Source: Bacillus_BD sp963765265 (GTDB taxonomy: Bacteria; Bacillota; Bacilli; Bacillales; Cytobacillaceae). From it: DNA of 64,000 bases. This document shows positions 56,363 to 64,000 of this stretch, in pieces (the first letter of the stretch is position 1; each line of letters starts with the position of its first letter). The notes under the pieces were generated by a model. The model was given only the letters and a program-made list of their open reading frames with translations. It did not search any database and was not told the DNA's origin. Location of the stretch: positions 310,001 through 374,000 of the forward strand of contig CAVXVN010000008.1 in the NCBI GenBank assembly GCA_963765265.1, given 5' to 3'. The position numbers and the translations under genes were made by a program.

Positions 56363-57778
56363 CTACTCTATGATAATTGGAATCTTCCCTCTAAAGAGGA
56401 AGGTATTGTTTATAAAATGTCTAAATTCGACCTGAGCAAAAACATTTAACTTTTCCTTCGTTCTAAATAAGACATCCTTGCGCTGGGCTGTACTTAATTC
56501 AATAGGAATTCCCGCTTTAACTGTATAAGGATGATTGTATTTGCCAAAGGGTGGTACTCCTAAAGCTCTCCCGTCAACTGCAATCACAACAACATCAAAA
56601 GGGAAGGTGACTATAATCTTTGAGTAAGCTGCGCAAAGTAAACGTACGAGAACGTTTTGATTTGTCTTAGCATTAATGGACACCTGCATTCCTGTTACAC
56701 CACTATTCAATTCTGGTGGGATCGTTATTCCAGGCTGGATGGCTACAATGCTTCCAACCCTACCAGGAAAATCCACACCTGTTACGACAAAATAATCAGG
56801 GTTGTAATCATGAAAGGAGAAGAATTCACTTTCTCCTGGTCGCTGATAAAATTCATCGTTAACTCCTGGATTATCCCCATGTTTAGCAAAAGTATTACGT
56901 GCATGATGAGCCTGTGTACGCCAAGTAGAATCAATATCATCGATTACCCATAGTGCTTCCACATCATAAGATACGGTCATCGCATGTGGATCACCACTTT
57001 CCAAATTACCTCCTTTAAATCCGGAAAATTCAGTAAATTGACTAAGATTTGCTGCTGTTCGTCTCGGGTAACCACCTACATTTTTGCCATCAGACGGATC
57101 GTAGGCATCAGGGGGTTCAACAATCAAGAACCCGTATAAGCCATACTCAAAATGCTGAAGAGTATTCCGATGGCAATGGTAAAAATAACTTCCAATGTAG
57201 TTCGGTTGAAACTGATATGTATACAAACCTATCTCCATGGCAGTATGTCCAACCCCGTCATTCATTGCAGTAGGTTCAATTCCATGCCAGTGAATCGTAT
57301 GTGGGGATTGCCCGTATCCATATACTGCACCGTGGAAGATGACTCCTCGAGGGATACGAATCGTTGGACCCGGAAATGTTCCGTTTGCTGCTGCAGGGAC
57401 ATCTGGATTACCAATGAGGAAAAATCTAATCTCTTTTCCATCCCACATTTGGATATTACGAGTACGCATTAAATTTATTCTTAGTGTATTTGGATAGAGT
57501 TCATAATGTATGTCTTGTTGGTCATTTTCCTCATTTTCTGCGTGATCCTCAAGTTCTTCATCTTCCTCAAATAGATGATCTTCCTCAGGCCAGTATTGTG
57601 GTGGCGATGTAGCACCAGGCACATTTTCAACCACAAACGCAGGAACTGGATTTGTGGGTAGTAGTAGCTCAGGAGTGGGTGGCTCACCTCTCGGCGGATT
57701 AAAGGATTTCACCCATTCACCTTCATGTCCAACAACGGAACGTCGAGGGATGTGATATTTAGGATTTTCAAAGGCCAT
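56363..57778 (-). CDS. Multicopper oxidase-type protein with one visible copper domain
   Basis: 471 residues, no signal peptide. A low-complexity acidic insert (EEDEELEDHAENEENDQQ, residues 70-88) precedes the first cupredoxin domain, which carries the copper motifs HWHG (163-166), GVGHTAME and YFYHCHRNTLQHFEYGLYG (H-C-H at 201-203). The second domain (about 225-471) is cupredoxin-like but the usual C-terminal H-C-H-x3-H-x3-M/L is absent. This resembles two-domain multicopper oxidases or nitrite-reductase-like proteins in which the ligands lie in the first domain, rather than CotA-type laccases. Substrate unknown. Confidence 0.7.
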   Translation of the reverse strand: MAFENPKYHIPRRSVVGHEGEWVKSFNPPRGEPPTPELLLPTNPVPAFVVENVPGATSPPQYWPEEDHLFEEDEELEDHAENEENDQQDIHYELYPNTLRINLMRTRNIQMWDGKEIRFFLIGNPDVPAAANGTFPGPTIRIPRGVIFHGAVYGYGQSPHTIHWHGIEPTAMNDGVGHTAMEIGLYTYQFQPNYIGSYFYHCHRNTLQHFEYGLYGFLIVEPPDAYDPSDGKNVGGYPRRTAANLSQFTEFSGFKGGNLESGDPHAMTVSYDVEALWVIDDIDSTWRTQAHHARNTFAKHGDNPGVNDEFYQRPGESEFFSFHDYNPDYFVVTGVDFPGRVGSIVAIQPGITIPPELNSGVTGMQVSINAKTNQNVLVRLLCAAYSKIIVTFPFDVVVIAVDGRALGVPPFGKYNHPYTVKAGIPIELSTAQRKDVLFRTKEKLNVFAQVEFRHFINNTFLFRGKIPIIIE

Positions 57779-57997
57779 AATTTACCTCCTTTGTCCACTT
57801 TTTAAATAATCCATACAAGTTTACTTAGACTACTCCATTAATAATTTTAAGTTATAGCAATTCCAAAGTATACGAATATTAGTAGACAATTTACTACAAT
57901 CCATTCAACATTTATCATATTGGCCCCTGTCAAGCCTCGAATCTTGTTGAATTTAGTCAAAAAAAGTACATTTTTTTCCGCTTCTTACACGTTAAAC

Positions 57998-58026
57998 AAA
58001 CGCAAGAACCATCCCCTTGTCACTCC
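57998..58026. repeat. REP-like half site
   Basis: acaaacgcaagaaccatccccttgtcac, one arm with a G-to-A change, at the stop of the vWA gene. Confidence 0.5.
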
Positions 58027-58670
58027 CTTGTACGTCGCTTATAATCCCTTTCGATTCCTGCTTTCCAAGATCGATCAATGTTCTTACCACTTCGAAGGTT
58101 CATCACAGCTTCATTGACCGCTTCATAATTAAGCTGGGTTCCTTCACGGTCTGCATGATAATCAACGGCGAAGTCCTCGTCAATTCCAAATTTTGTAGCT
58201 GTTGAGATCGCATCGATATTAGCCCCAAGGAACATAAAGTCCCAGCCAAATTTTTGTTTTTGATGCTGGACCATTTTTTTAATTTTGTCTGCTGTGTATT
58301 CCGTACTAGCATTCTCCATCCCATCCGTTGTAATCACAAATAGGACCTTTTCTGCCCGTTCATCGTCACTGGTTCTTTTTTGTACATTGATCATTTTTTG
58401 AATAGAAAAACCAATCGCATCTAATAACGCAGTCGTGCCCCCTACTTCATAATCCTTTTCGGTAATGGGAGATATCCCTTTAATAGGGATGCGGTCATGT
58501 AATAATTCATATCCGTGATCGAATAACACCGTCGTAACAAAAGCTTCTCCTTCTGCTTTTTGTTGTTTCTTCAACATTGCATTGAAACCACCAATGGTGT
58601 CCTCTTCAAGTCCTGCCATGGAACCACTTTTATCTAAAATAAACACTAACTCAGTTTTATTTCTTTTCAT
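58020..58670 (-). CDS. von Willebrand factor A domain protein
   Basis: 216 residues forming a single vWA domain: the MIDAS metal motif FILDKSGSMAGLEEDTIGGF at the N terminus, the Thr of GGTTALLDAIGF and the Asp of FVITTDGMENASTE. No signal peptide or membrane helix, so it is cytosolic, like vWA proteins of the TerY/MoxR-associated type. ATG at 58670 is set by ggagg nine bases upstream. It is about 80 bases downstream of the macro-domain gene on the same strand. Confidence 0.85.
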   Translation of the reverse strand: MKRNKTELVFILDKSGSMAGLEEDTIGGFNAMLKKQQKAEGEAFVTTVLFDHGYELLHDRIPIKGISPITEKDYEVGGTTALLDAIGFSIQKMINVQKRTSDDERAEKVLFVITTDGMENASTEYTADKIKKMVQHQKQKFGWDFMFLGANIDAISTATKFGIDEDFAVDYHADREGTQLNYEAVNEAVMNLRSGKNIDRSWKAGIERDYKRRTRE

Positions 58671-58748
58671 CTTCATCATCCTCCGTTTATTTGATACGTT
58701 TAGGATAACAAGATTCTGAAAAGAAATGGTCGCTTTCAAAGCGACATT

Positions 58749-59753
58749 TTAAGCACCTAATAATGGTTGTTCAAAGGCAAAGAGGGCTTCATTGATTTCA
58801 TGGATATTATACTTCTCTTGTCTGATAAAAAATTCAATAATGACATCAAATTTATGGCTATGTGACAAGGCATATCCAGCACTCTCTAATAATTCAACAG
58901 TTTCTTCTATATTTAATTGTAGGGCAATGGCTAAAGCCATAACGGTTTTCTTTTTTGGCGAATAATCGACAGCATTTCGAATTTTCGAGAATAATCGACG
59001 GTCCATATTCGCTCTCTTATATACCTCTACATCTGTCATTCCTTTTTCATCAATGATCCGAAGCAGCAGCTCAGAAAAGGATTCATCCAGTTGGTTTAGC
59101 AGATTGACTAACGAAGCGCTCTCCTCGACCTGTACATCCTGCTGGTCCATTTTGACTTCTTGCCATGTGTCTAGGATGATCTGTTCTTCCAATCGATTCC
59201 GCTGAAACGTGCTTTCGATTTCCTCCACATAATGCTCGTCAATATATTGATGAATCGAAGAAAATAACTTTTTACTTAAACCGAAGGAACTTTTGTCAAA
59301 AACCACTAAATACACATGCATGTCATGGTGCATTAAAAAGGAACTGATGGTGGAGACGGCAATTTGTAAGGCTTCCTCTTTTGGATAACCATAAATGCCC
59401 GTTGAAATCAATGGAAAAGCGATTGACTCACATTGATGATTTTTCGCTAGTTCCAAAGAGTTCTCATAAGAGGCCTTAAGCATTGCCGCTTCTTGATTTA
59501 AACCACCCTGCCAAATAGGTCCTGGTGTATGAATAATCCATTTGGCATCAAGCTTAAATCCCGGGGTGATGATCGCTTCTCCTACCTTACATCCTCCGAT
59601 TTTATTGCATGCTTCTTGCAGCTCCGTCTCACCCGCTGCGCGAAAAATAGCCCCACATACACCGCCACCCATTTGCAGTGCAGGATTCGCAGCATTCACA
59701 ATCGCATCTACCTTCACCTTTGTGATATCATTGCGTACAATTTCTAAAGGCAT
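58749..59753 (-). CDS. Macro-domain (ADP-ribose-binding) protein with C-terminal HTH-like region
   Basis: 334 residues. Residues 1-170 are a macro domain: DAIVNAANPALQMGGGVCGA (ligand loop with catalytic Asn), GGCKVGEAIITPGF, WIIHTPGPIW and FPLISTGIYGYP (second phosphate loop). Such domains remove or bind ADP-ribose or its derivatives. After a helical linker, residues 225-334 (ELLLRIIDEKGMTDVEVYKR, then RRLFSKIRNAVDYSPKKKTV) look like an XRE-type helix-turn-helix variant found in several Bacillus proteins. The pairing with a cytosolic vWA gene suggests a joint ADP-ribosylation or stress-response role; this is inference. Confidence 0.8.
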   Translation of the reverse strand: MPLEIVRNDITKVKVDAIVNAANPALQMGGGVCGAIFRAAGETELQEACNKIGGCKVGEAIITPGFKLDAKWIIHTPGPIWQGGLNQEAAMLKASYENSLELAKNHQCESIAFPLISTGIYGYPKEEALQIAVSTISSFLMHHDMHVYLVVFDKSSFGLSKKLFSSIHQYIDEHYVEEIESTFQRNRLEEQIILDTWQEVKMDQQDVQVEESASLVNLLNQLDESFSELLLRIIDEKGMTDVEVYKRANMDRRLFSKIRNAVDYSPKKKTVMALAIALQLNIEETVELLESAGYALSHSHKFDVIIEFFIRQEKYNIHEINEALFAFEQPLLGA

Positions 59754-59903
59754 CCTATCTTCCTCTTCCCATTAAGATCTCTATATTTTTAATCATACCT
59801 TTTTTTGGGCATTTTAAAAGAGGAAGGATGAATAACCATCCCGATATGCGCCGTCCAATTTAATTTCCAAAAGATGGATGTTGCCTGTCACCTGTTTTAT
59901 ATT

Positions 59904-59951
59904 ATAAAAAAATGCAGTAAAATCTAACTTTCAGATTCTACTGCATTTTAA
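59904..59951. terminator. Bidirectional terminator near azoR
   Basis: aatgcagtaaaatct and agattctactgcatt are complementary around aactttc, with A/T runs at both ends. It ends azoR on the minus strand. Confidence 0.75.
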
Positions 59952-59987
59952 TTCCCCCTAAATAGAAGGGCTATTATTTCATAATCA

Positions 59988-60620
59988 TTAAGCTGTTACA
60001 GCTGATAAACTTTTGGCTACAGCTGCAACTTTTGCTAAACCTTCAGCAATAATTGCTTCAGCTTGATCTGGTGCTGCAGCATGACCTTCAATAATGACTT
60101 CATCTACGATTTCCATACCGAATACGCCACCAACAACGTTTTTAATATAGTTAACAGCCATTTCCATTGGTGCTGCTTCTGGTGTTGAGTAAACGCCACC
60201 ACGTGCACTTAGAATAACTGCTTTTTTGTCAGTCATTAATTGTACCAATTGACCATTTTCGTCATATTTGAATGTGAAACCAGCTTGGTACACATAGTCG
60301 ATGAATGTTTGTAATTTAGCTGGGATTGTTAAGTTCCATAATGGGAATGCGAATACAACTACGTCTGCTGCTGTTAATGCATCCATTGCTTTTTGTTTTG
60401 CAGCTAAAATACGTTGTTCTACGTCTGTCATTTCTTCGCCTGATTCTAATTTACCGAAAGCGTTGAATAAATCTTGACCAAAGTAAGGCATATCTTCTGC
60501 AAATACATCGTAAGTTGTTACGTTTACACCTTCTACGTTCTCCATGAAAGTTTCATACATTTTACTTGATACAGCTTCTGAAGCTGGACGGTTATTTGCT
60601 TTTACTACTAATACATTCAT
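59988..60620 (-). CDS. azoR: FMN-dependent NADH-azoreductase
   Basis: 210 residues of the AzoR/AcpD flavodoxin-like family, cytosolic quinone and azo-dye reductases. N-terminal MNVLVVKANNRPASEAVSSK (FMN phosphate loop), FAFPLWNLTIPAKLQTFIDY, and LSARGGVYSTPE near residue 145. Bacillus relatives are induced by quinones and electrophiles through MarR-type repressors. A 16-bp perfect inverted repeat in the promoter region fits such control. Confidence 0.9.
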   Translation of the reverse strand: MNVLVVKANNRPASEAVSSKMYETFMENVEGVNVTTYDVFAEDMPYFGQDLFNAFGKLESGEEMTDVEQRILAAKQKAMDALTAADVVVFAFPLWNLTIPAKLQTFIDYVYQAGFTFKYDENGQLVQLMTDKKAVILSARGGVYSTPEAAPMEMAVNYIKNVVGGVFGMEIVDEVIIEGHAAAPDQAEAIIAEGLAKVAAVAKSLSAVTA

Positions 60621-60666
60621 TATTATTAATCTCCTTTATTTATCCTTAATTTGTTTATCTTGAATT

Positions 60667-60718
60667 AATAATATCTTATATTTATATATATGTCAATATA
60701 TTAATATAAGATATTATT
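60667..60718. promoter_or_regulatory. Perfect 16-bp inverted repeat upstream of azoR
   Basis: aataatatcttatatt (60667-60682) and aatataagatattatt (60703-60718) are exact reverse complements 20 bases apart, 47-98 bases before the azoR start. A probable operator for a dimeric repressor. The remaining gap 60719-60927 holds nothing else recognised. Confidence 0.55.
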
Positions 60719-60927
60719 CTTTGATGAAAAAATACTCCTTGTATAGGAAGCTAATGAATTTTGAAGCTTGAGAATTATTCGGCATGATTTAGGAGCTGTT
60801 TACTTGTAGTTCATTTTCAGTTCATATTGAGGTGGTATAGTGAGGCTGTAAAGAAAACTTCAAATGATCATTGAAAAGGCGTTTTAAAAATCGAGAAATT
60901 ATTATTTCTATCTAAGGAGTGTTTTGT

Positions 60928-61383
60928 ATGTTCATTTCACCATTGCATCCATTGCTCGTTCATTTTCCCATTGCTTTGCTCATTTTTGGGGTGATCGCTC
61001 AATTTATTGCTATCTGGAAAAAGGATTTTTTTGATAAAGCAGCATTTTATCTTTTTGGAAGTGGAGTCATAATGGGCATACTTTCATATTTGACAGGGGA
61101 TGGGGCAATTGCCGATGCCAAATTAAAGTGGGGATCAGCTACGCATGCTATGGTTGAAACTCATGAATCCTTTGCAGCTATATCCATGATTATTTTTGGA
61201 ATTATTTTTATCTTAAAAGTTTTGCATGCCTTTAAAAAAATTCCACGCCTCTTGCCACTGTTATTAATATTAGGTATCGCTGGAACCATTACACTCGGGT
61301 TGACAGGACACTATGGTGGGAAAATGGTTTATGATCAACCAACATCCGTGAGTGTTATTGAGACGAATACAACCTTGATTTAA
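60928..61383 (+). CDS. DUF2231 membrane protein
   Basis: 151 residues, four transmembrane helices. The family signature PLHPLLVHFPIALLIFG at the N terminus and the conserved His/Gly positions (THESFA, GHYGG) are visible. DUF2231 proteins are often near heme, cytochrome or metal-resistance genes; their activity is unknown. ATG at 60928 is set by aaggagtgttttgt. A strong terminator follows, and a two-component system is encoded next on the same strand but from a separate promoter. Confidence 0.8.
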   Translation: MFISPLHPLLVHFPIALLIFGVIAQFIAIWKKDFFDKAAFYLFGSGVIMGILSYLTGDGAIADAKLKWGSATHAMVETHESFAAISMIIFGIIFILKVLHAFKKIPRLLPLLLILGIAGTITLGLTGHYGGKMVYDQPTSVSVIETNTTLI

Positions 61384-61397
61384 AAGAGCTTAAAAGG

Positions 61398-61429
61398 TAC
61401 AAGCACATTCATGTGCTTGTTTTTTTTGC
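61398..61429 (+). terminator. Terminator after the DUF2231 gene
   Basis: acaagcaca/tgtgcttgt around ttca, followed by ttttttt. Confidence 0.9.
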
Positions 61430-61550
61430 AATTCACATAAGCCTAAAGGGATTTAGCAACGTTATTTTCCGACTTATCCAAAATCCTCCATAATAAATGG
61501 CAAATCGTATTGTATAATATTTTTAGGCAATATAATGAGGTGATGGATAA

Positions 61551-62219
61551 ATGAATACAATTCTCATTGTGGATGATGATCCGAATATCCGCAAATTAAT
61601 TAGGCTTTACCTTGAAAATAGTTCCTTTTCTGTTAGGGAAGCAGCAGATGGGAGATTGGCGTTGGACATGCTTACTCATGAGAAAATTGATTTAGCGATT
61701 ATAGATGTGATGTTACCATATCTTGATGGAATTAAATTGACAGAAGAAATTCGTTCGTTTTTGGATATCCCCATTTTAATGGTGACAGCAAAGGGTGAAT
61801 CTCAAGATAAAGTGAAAGGATTCAACGCAGGAACAGACGATTATATAGTGAAACCGTTTGACCCCGTGGAATTGGTTCTCCGTGTAAAATCATTGTTGAA
61901 GCGATACAAGATTTGCTTGACGAATGTCATTCAATTAGGCACTGTGACAATTAATATGGATAACTTAACGGTTTCTTCTGATGAAGAAATTGTCTGTTTG
62001 AAAAAGAAAGAGTGTGAACTTCTCTTCATGCTCGCAGGGTCTCCTGGTCGCATTTTTACCCGCTCACAGCTTATTGAAAAAATATGGGGAATTGACTATG
62101 AAGGAGATGATCGAACAGTTGATGTACATATAAAAAGACTGCGTGAACGGCTTAATCCTTTTCCTTCATTATTAATTACAACTGTACGTGGGATGGGATA
62201 TCGTTTGGAGGATAAATAA
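61551..62219 (+). CDS. OmpR/PhoB-family response regulator
   Basis: 222 residues. Receiver domain with the acidic pocket ILIVDDDPN, phospho-acceptor Asp in LAIIDVMLPYLDG, Thr in LMVTAKG and Lys in DDYIVKPFDPVEL; then a winged-helix DNA-binding domain (RIFTRSQLIEKIWG, DRTVDVHIKRLRERL, TVRGMGYRLE). The cognate kinase gene starts two bases after the stop. A gaggtgatggataa ribosome site precedes the start. Confidence 0.95.
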   Translation: MNTILIVDDDPNIRKLIRLYLENSSFSVREAADGRLALDMLTHEKIDLAIIDVMLPYLDGIKLTEEIRSFLDIPILMVTAKGESQDKVKGFNAGTDDYIVKPFDPVELVLRVKSLLKRYKICLTNVIQLGTVTINMDNLTVSSDEEIVCLKKKECELLFMLAGSPGRIFTRSQLIEKIWGIDYEGDDRTVDVHIKRLRERLNPFPSLLITTVRGMGYRLEDK

Positions 62220-62220
62220 G

Positions 62221-63555
62221 TTGATCAAAGTAAATCTTCGTTTTCAAATTGTTGTCACTTTTATCGGTGTTGTTCTTATTAGTCTCTTTCTTTCTTTTCT
62301 GATTACACGTACGATCTTTGTACAAGAGTTTACATTTAGAGGGTCATCAAAAATCACCATTGATATCGCTACATTAATTGCAACAACGAATCCGGATAAA
62401 GCGGATACTGTTAGGGACATTTTAGCGAAGTATGATGTAGAGAGTATGATTATACACGGGGATACGAATCCACCATTTTCAGTTTCAAAGGAGAAAGTAG
62501 CGAAATTATTCCAAACTAATTCCTCAGATGCCTTGATTTTATCAAAAAGACATCATGAAGATACGGAAGTAATTGTTGGTGTACCGAATATAGATGATAC
62601 TGGAAGTGCATTAGTGTTGAAGCTTGACTTTTTGAAGCTTCATAATTTTATAGAGCATATCATCTTTTTTTCGTTAGTATTAGTACTGTTAATTGGTAGT
62701 TTACTCTTTTTATTAGCTTCGCTTTATATTGTCGAACCACTTAAAAGGTTAACAAAAGCAGCGAAAGAAATGGCAACAGGAAATTTATTGTTTCGATTGA
62801 AACATAAAAGAAAAGATGAGTTTGGCGATCTGATGGACAGCTTTAATCATATGGCATGTGAGCTCCAAAAGTCGGAAAAAGCCCGAGAAGATTTTGTGAG
62901 CAATGTCTCTCACGAAATTCAATCGCCCCTTACATCGATCAGAGGGTTTACGAAAGCGATCAGAGATGATGTGATTCCTCCCGAACATCAAAAGGAATAT
63001 TTGAACATCATTTATCAGGAATCACTGCGACTTTCACACCTCAGCGAAAACTTATTGCGGCTGGCATCTCTGGATTCAGAGTACCACCCGTTTCAACCAG
63101 ACGTGTACAAATTAGATGAACAATTGCGGCAAACGATCTTGCTATTAGAACCACAATGGAAAGAAAAGGATTTGAAAATTTCACTAGTCTTGCAGCCTTG
63201 TGAAATTAAAGCGGATAAAGATCTATTTGAGCAAGTATGGCAAAATTTAATAAATAATGCGATTAAGTATTCTGATATTGGAGGGCTTATTGAAGTAAAG
63301 TTAGAATCAACTGCACAGCAGATAAAGGTTTTTATTCGTGATACCGGTCATGGTATTAACGAAGAAGAACTTCCTTTTATCTTTGATCGATTTTACATGG
63401 TTGATAAAGCACGCAGGTATTCTCGGGAAGGGAATGGACTGGGGCTTTCAATTGCAAGGAAAATAGTAATACTTCATGGTAGCCATATTGAAGTCACAAG
63501 TAAAGAAGGACAGGGTTCTACGTTTGTTGTAAGTATTCCTAGATTTGGGAGCTAA
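62221..63555 (+). CDS. HAMP-domain sensor histidine kinase
   Basis: 444 residues: helix 1 (residues 8-30), an extracytoplasmic sensor loop of about 110 residues, helix 2 (about 145-170), HAMP, HisKA with SHEIQSPLTSIRGFTKAI (phospho-His), and HATPase with QNLINNAIKYS (N box), DTGHGI (G1) and GNGLGLSIA (G2). The TTG start at 62221 is set by ttggaggataaataag, which is the end of the regulator gene. The signal is unknown. The DUF2231 gene upstream may be its target or sensor partner. Confidence 0.9.
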   Translation: MIKVNLRFQIVVTFIGVVLISLFLSFLITRTIFVQEFTFRGSSKITIDIATLIATTNPDKADTVRDILAKYDVESMIIHGDTNPPFSVSKEKVAKLFQTNSSDALILSKRHHEDTEVIVGVPNIDDTGSALVLKLDFLKLHNFIEHIIFFSLVLVLLIGSLLFLLASLYIVEPLKRLTKAAKEMATGNLLFRLKHKRKDEFGDLMDSFNHMACELQKSEKAREDFVSNVSHEIQSPLTSIRGFTKAIRDDVIPPEHQKEYLNIIYQESLRLSHLSENLLRLASLDSEYHPFQPDVYKLDEQLRQTILLLEPQWKEKDLKISLVLQPCEIKADKDLFEQVWQNLINNAIKYSDIGGLIEVKLESTAQQIKVFIRDTGHGINEEELPFIFDRFYMVDKARRYSREGNGLGLSIARKIVILHGSHIEVTSKEGQGSTFVVSIPRFGS

Positions 63556-63562
63556 AACAATT

Positions 63563-63594
63563 TGACTTACACTGTTTTCCCCCCAACAGTGTAA
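63563..63594. terminator. Hairpin after the sensor kinase
   Basis: cttacactgtt and aacagtgtaag pair around ttcccccc. No clear T run, so termination is likely but not certain. Confidence 0.5.
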
Positions 63595-63700
63595 GTGATC
63601 ACTGTACCAACCCGACACTGGCTAGCTCTAGGCTAAATACGATTACCTGCTTCAATATCCACAATGACATCCATACTATTCCTACATCACTTTTATGATG

Positions 63701-63913
63701 TTAATCTTCCCAAACACTATCCATGAGTGCCTTAATCTCTTTTCTACGTCTTTCTGTGTCTGCTTCTTTTACAATCCATTTTCCATCCACTAATTCTACA
63801 ACATCGTTGACTTTCACACTTGAATCAACTTGTTTCTTGGGAATATCTTTCGTATTCCCTTCCATTTCAATCACAACAAAATCCCCTTCGAATCGATCAA
63901 CAATTCCTTTCAT
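63701..63913 (-). CDS. DUF3006 family protein
   Basis: 70 residues, acidic, starting MKGIVDRFEGDFVVIEMEG and ending in a charged helix (TERRRKEIKALMDSVWED). DUF3006 genes commonly follow a ComEC-like metallo-hydrolase gene, as appears to be the case here. It is probably a small nucleic-acid- or protein-binding SH3-like barrel; function unknown. Confidence 0.85.
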   Translation of the reverse strand: MKGIVDRFEGDFVVIEMEGNTKDIPKKQVDSSVKVNDVVELVDGKWIVKEADTERRRKEIKALMDSVWED

Positions 63914-63927
63914 GCCTACACATCCTT

Positions 63928-64000
63928 TTATTGTGGTGTAAAAGCGGTTTGAGTGGTTGCTGTCTTTCCATTAGCAGAAACGGTAATATCTCCATTTACA
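63928..64000 (-). CDS. C-terminal end of a gene leaving the window (probably ComEC-like metallo-hydrolase)
   Basis: The last 24 codons of a minus-strand gene are visible, ending NGDITVSANGKTATTQTAFT then PQ and TAA, 15 bases before the DUF3006 start. The identity as a ComEC/Rec2-type metallo-beta-lactamase protein is inferred only from its position before DUF3006. Confidence 0.4.
   Translation of the reverse strand, partial: VNGDITVSANGKTATTQTAFTPQ

Noticed and set aside
57152..57472. Open frames on the plus strand opposite the multicopper oxidase
   Set aside because: They are shadows of the oxidase gene with no start site or family similarity.
2213..58026. Repeated palindromes as a CRISPR array
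   Set aside because: Copies are kilobases apart, inverted repeats in themselves, with no regular spacers and no cas genes.

Overview
The window looks like chromosome of a low-GC, endospore-forming member of the Bacillaceae. Pointers are an H-type small acid-soluble spore protein (22402), a LysM/M14 spore-wall type endopeptidase (36413), a sporulation-type PAS sensor kinase (32439), an FbpA-like Fur-regulated basic protein (34092), the ald/adeR pair, a Bacillus-type ndhF(dabB)-ybcC(dabA)-ybcI-ybcF inorganic-carbon locus, and type B RNase P RNA next to a large, Alu-domain SRP RNA. Species cannot be fixed from this sequence alone.

Layout. 1-2.2 kb: end of an MFS transporter and an M20 amidohydrolase with a frameshift. 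2.8-3.6 kb: RNase P RNA followed by the large SRP RNA. 4.1-13.4 kb: a DUF1232 membrane protein behind a perfect inverted repeat, then leftward genes: a GT-C type membrane protein, a Fur-box controlled FTR1 iron permease with a secreted helical partner, a lipid-linked-sugar style cluster (epimerase, UPF0104, membrane/phosphodiesterase, GT2), and a second Fur-box controlled helical lipoprotein. 13.7-16 kb: TPP riboswitch-tenA and an MFS exporter. 16.3-20.5 kb: a very large polytopic membrane gene with four frameshifts, and a membrane-anchored trypsin-like protease. 20.6-21.1 kb: a leftward cassette of structured RNAs (6S-like RNA, tRNA-Ser, a Gln-like tRNA with a UUA anticodon, a small SRP RNA). 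21.4-26.4 kb: assorted membrane, spore and redox genes plus gene remnants. 26.8-32 kb: DabAB carbon uptake with ybcF and ybcI. 32.4-42 kb: sensor kinase, fbpA, transporters, enzymes, and a flavin oxidoreductase coupled to an ECF sigma factor. 42.3-43.6 kb: cobT under a cobalamin riboswitch. 44-46.2 kb: a fused binding-protein/permease plus ATPase for amino acids. 46.5-49.6 kb: ald and its probable activator. 50-64 kb: assorted enzymes, a vWA/macro-domain pair, an azoreductase behind an inverted repeat, a DUF2231/two-component locus, and a DUF3006 gene with the end of its upstream neighbour.

Three features stand out. First, the 20.6-21.1 kb RNA cassette: tRNA units sit directly against the ends of a 6S-like RNA and a second, small SRP RNA, as if tRNA processing punctuated a non-coding operon; the second tRNA is degenerate except in its acceptor and T arms and carries a UAA-reading anticodon. 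Second, the window is strewn with a palindromic REP-like element (13 full copies plus halves) whose arms show matched base changes, and with at least two further repeat families. Third, about ten genes carry single-base frameshifts while their neighbours are intact; several are one-base losses in short T runs, so assembly error is a serious alternative to gene decay.
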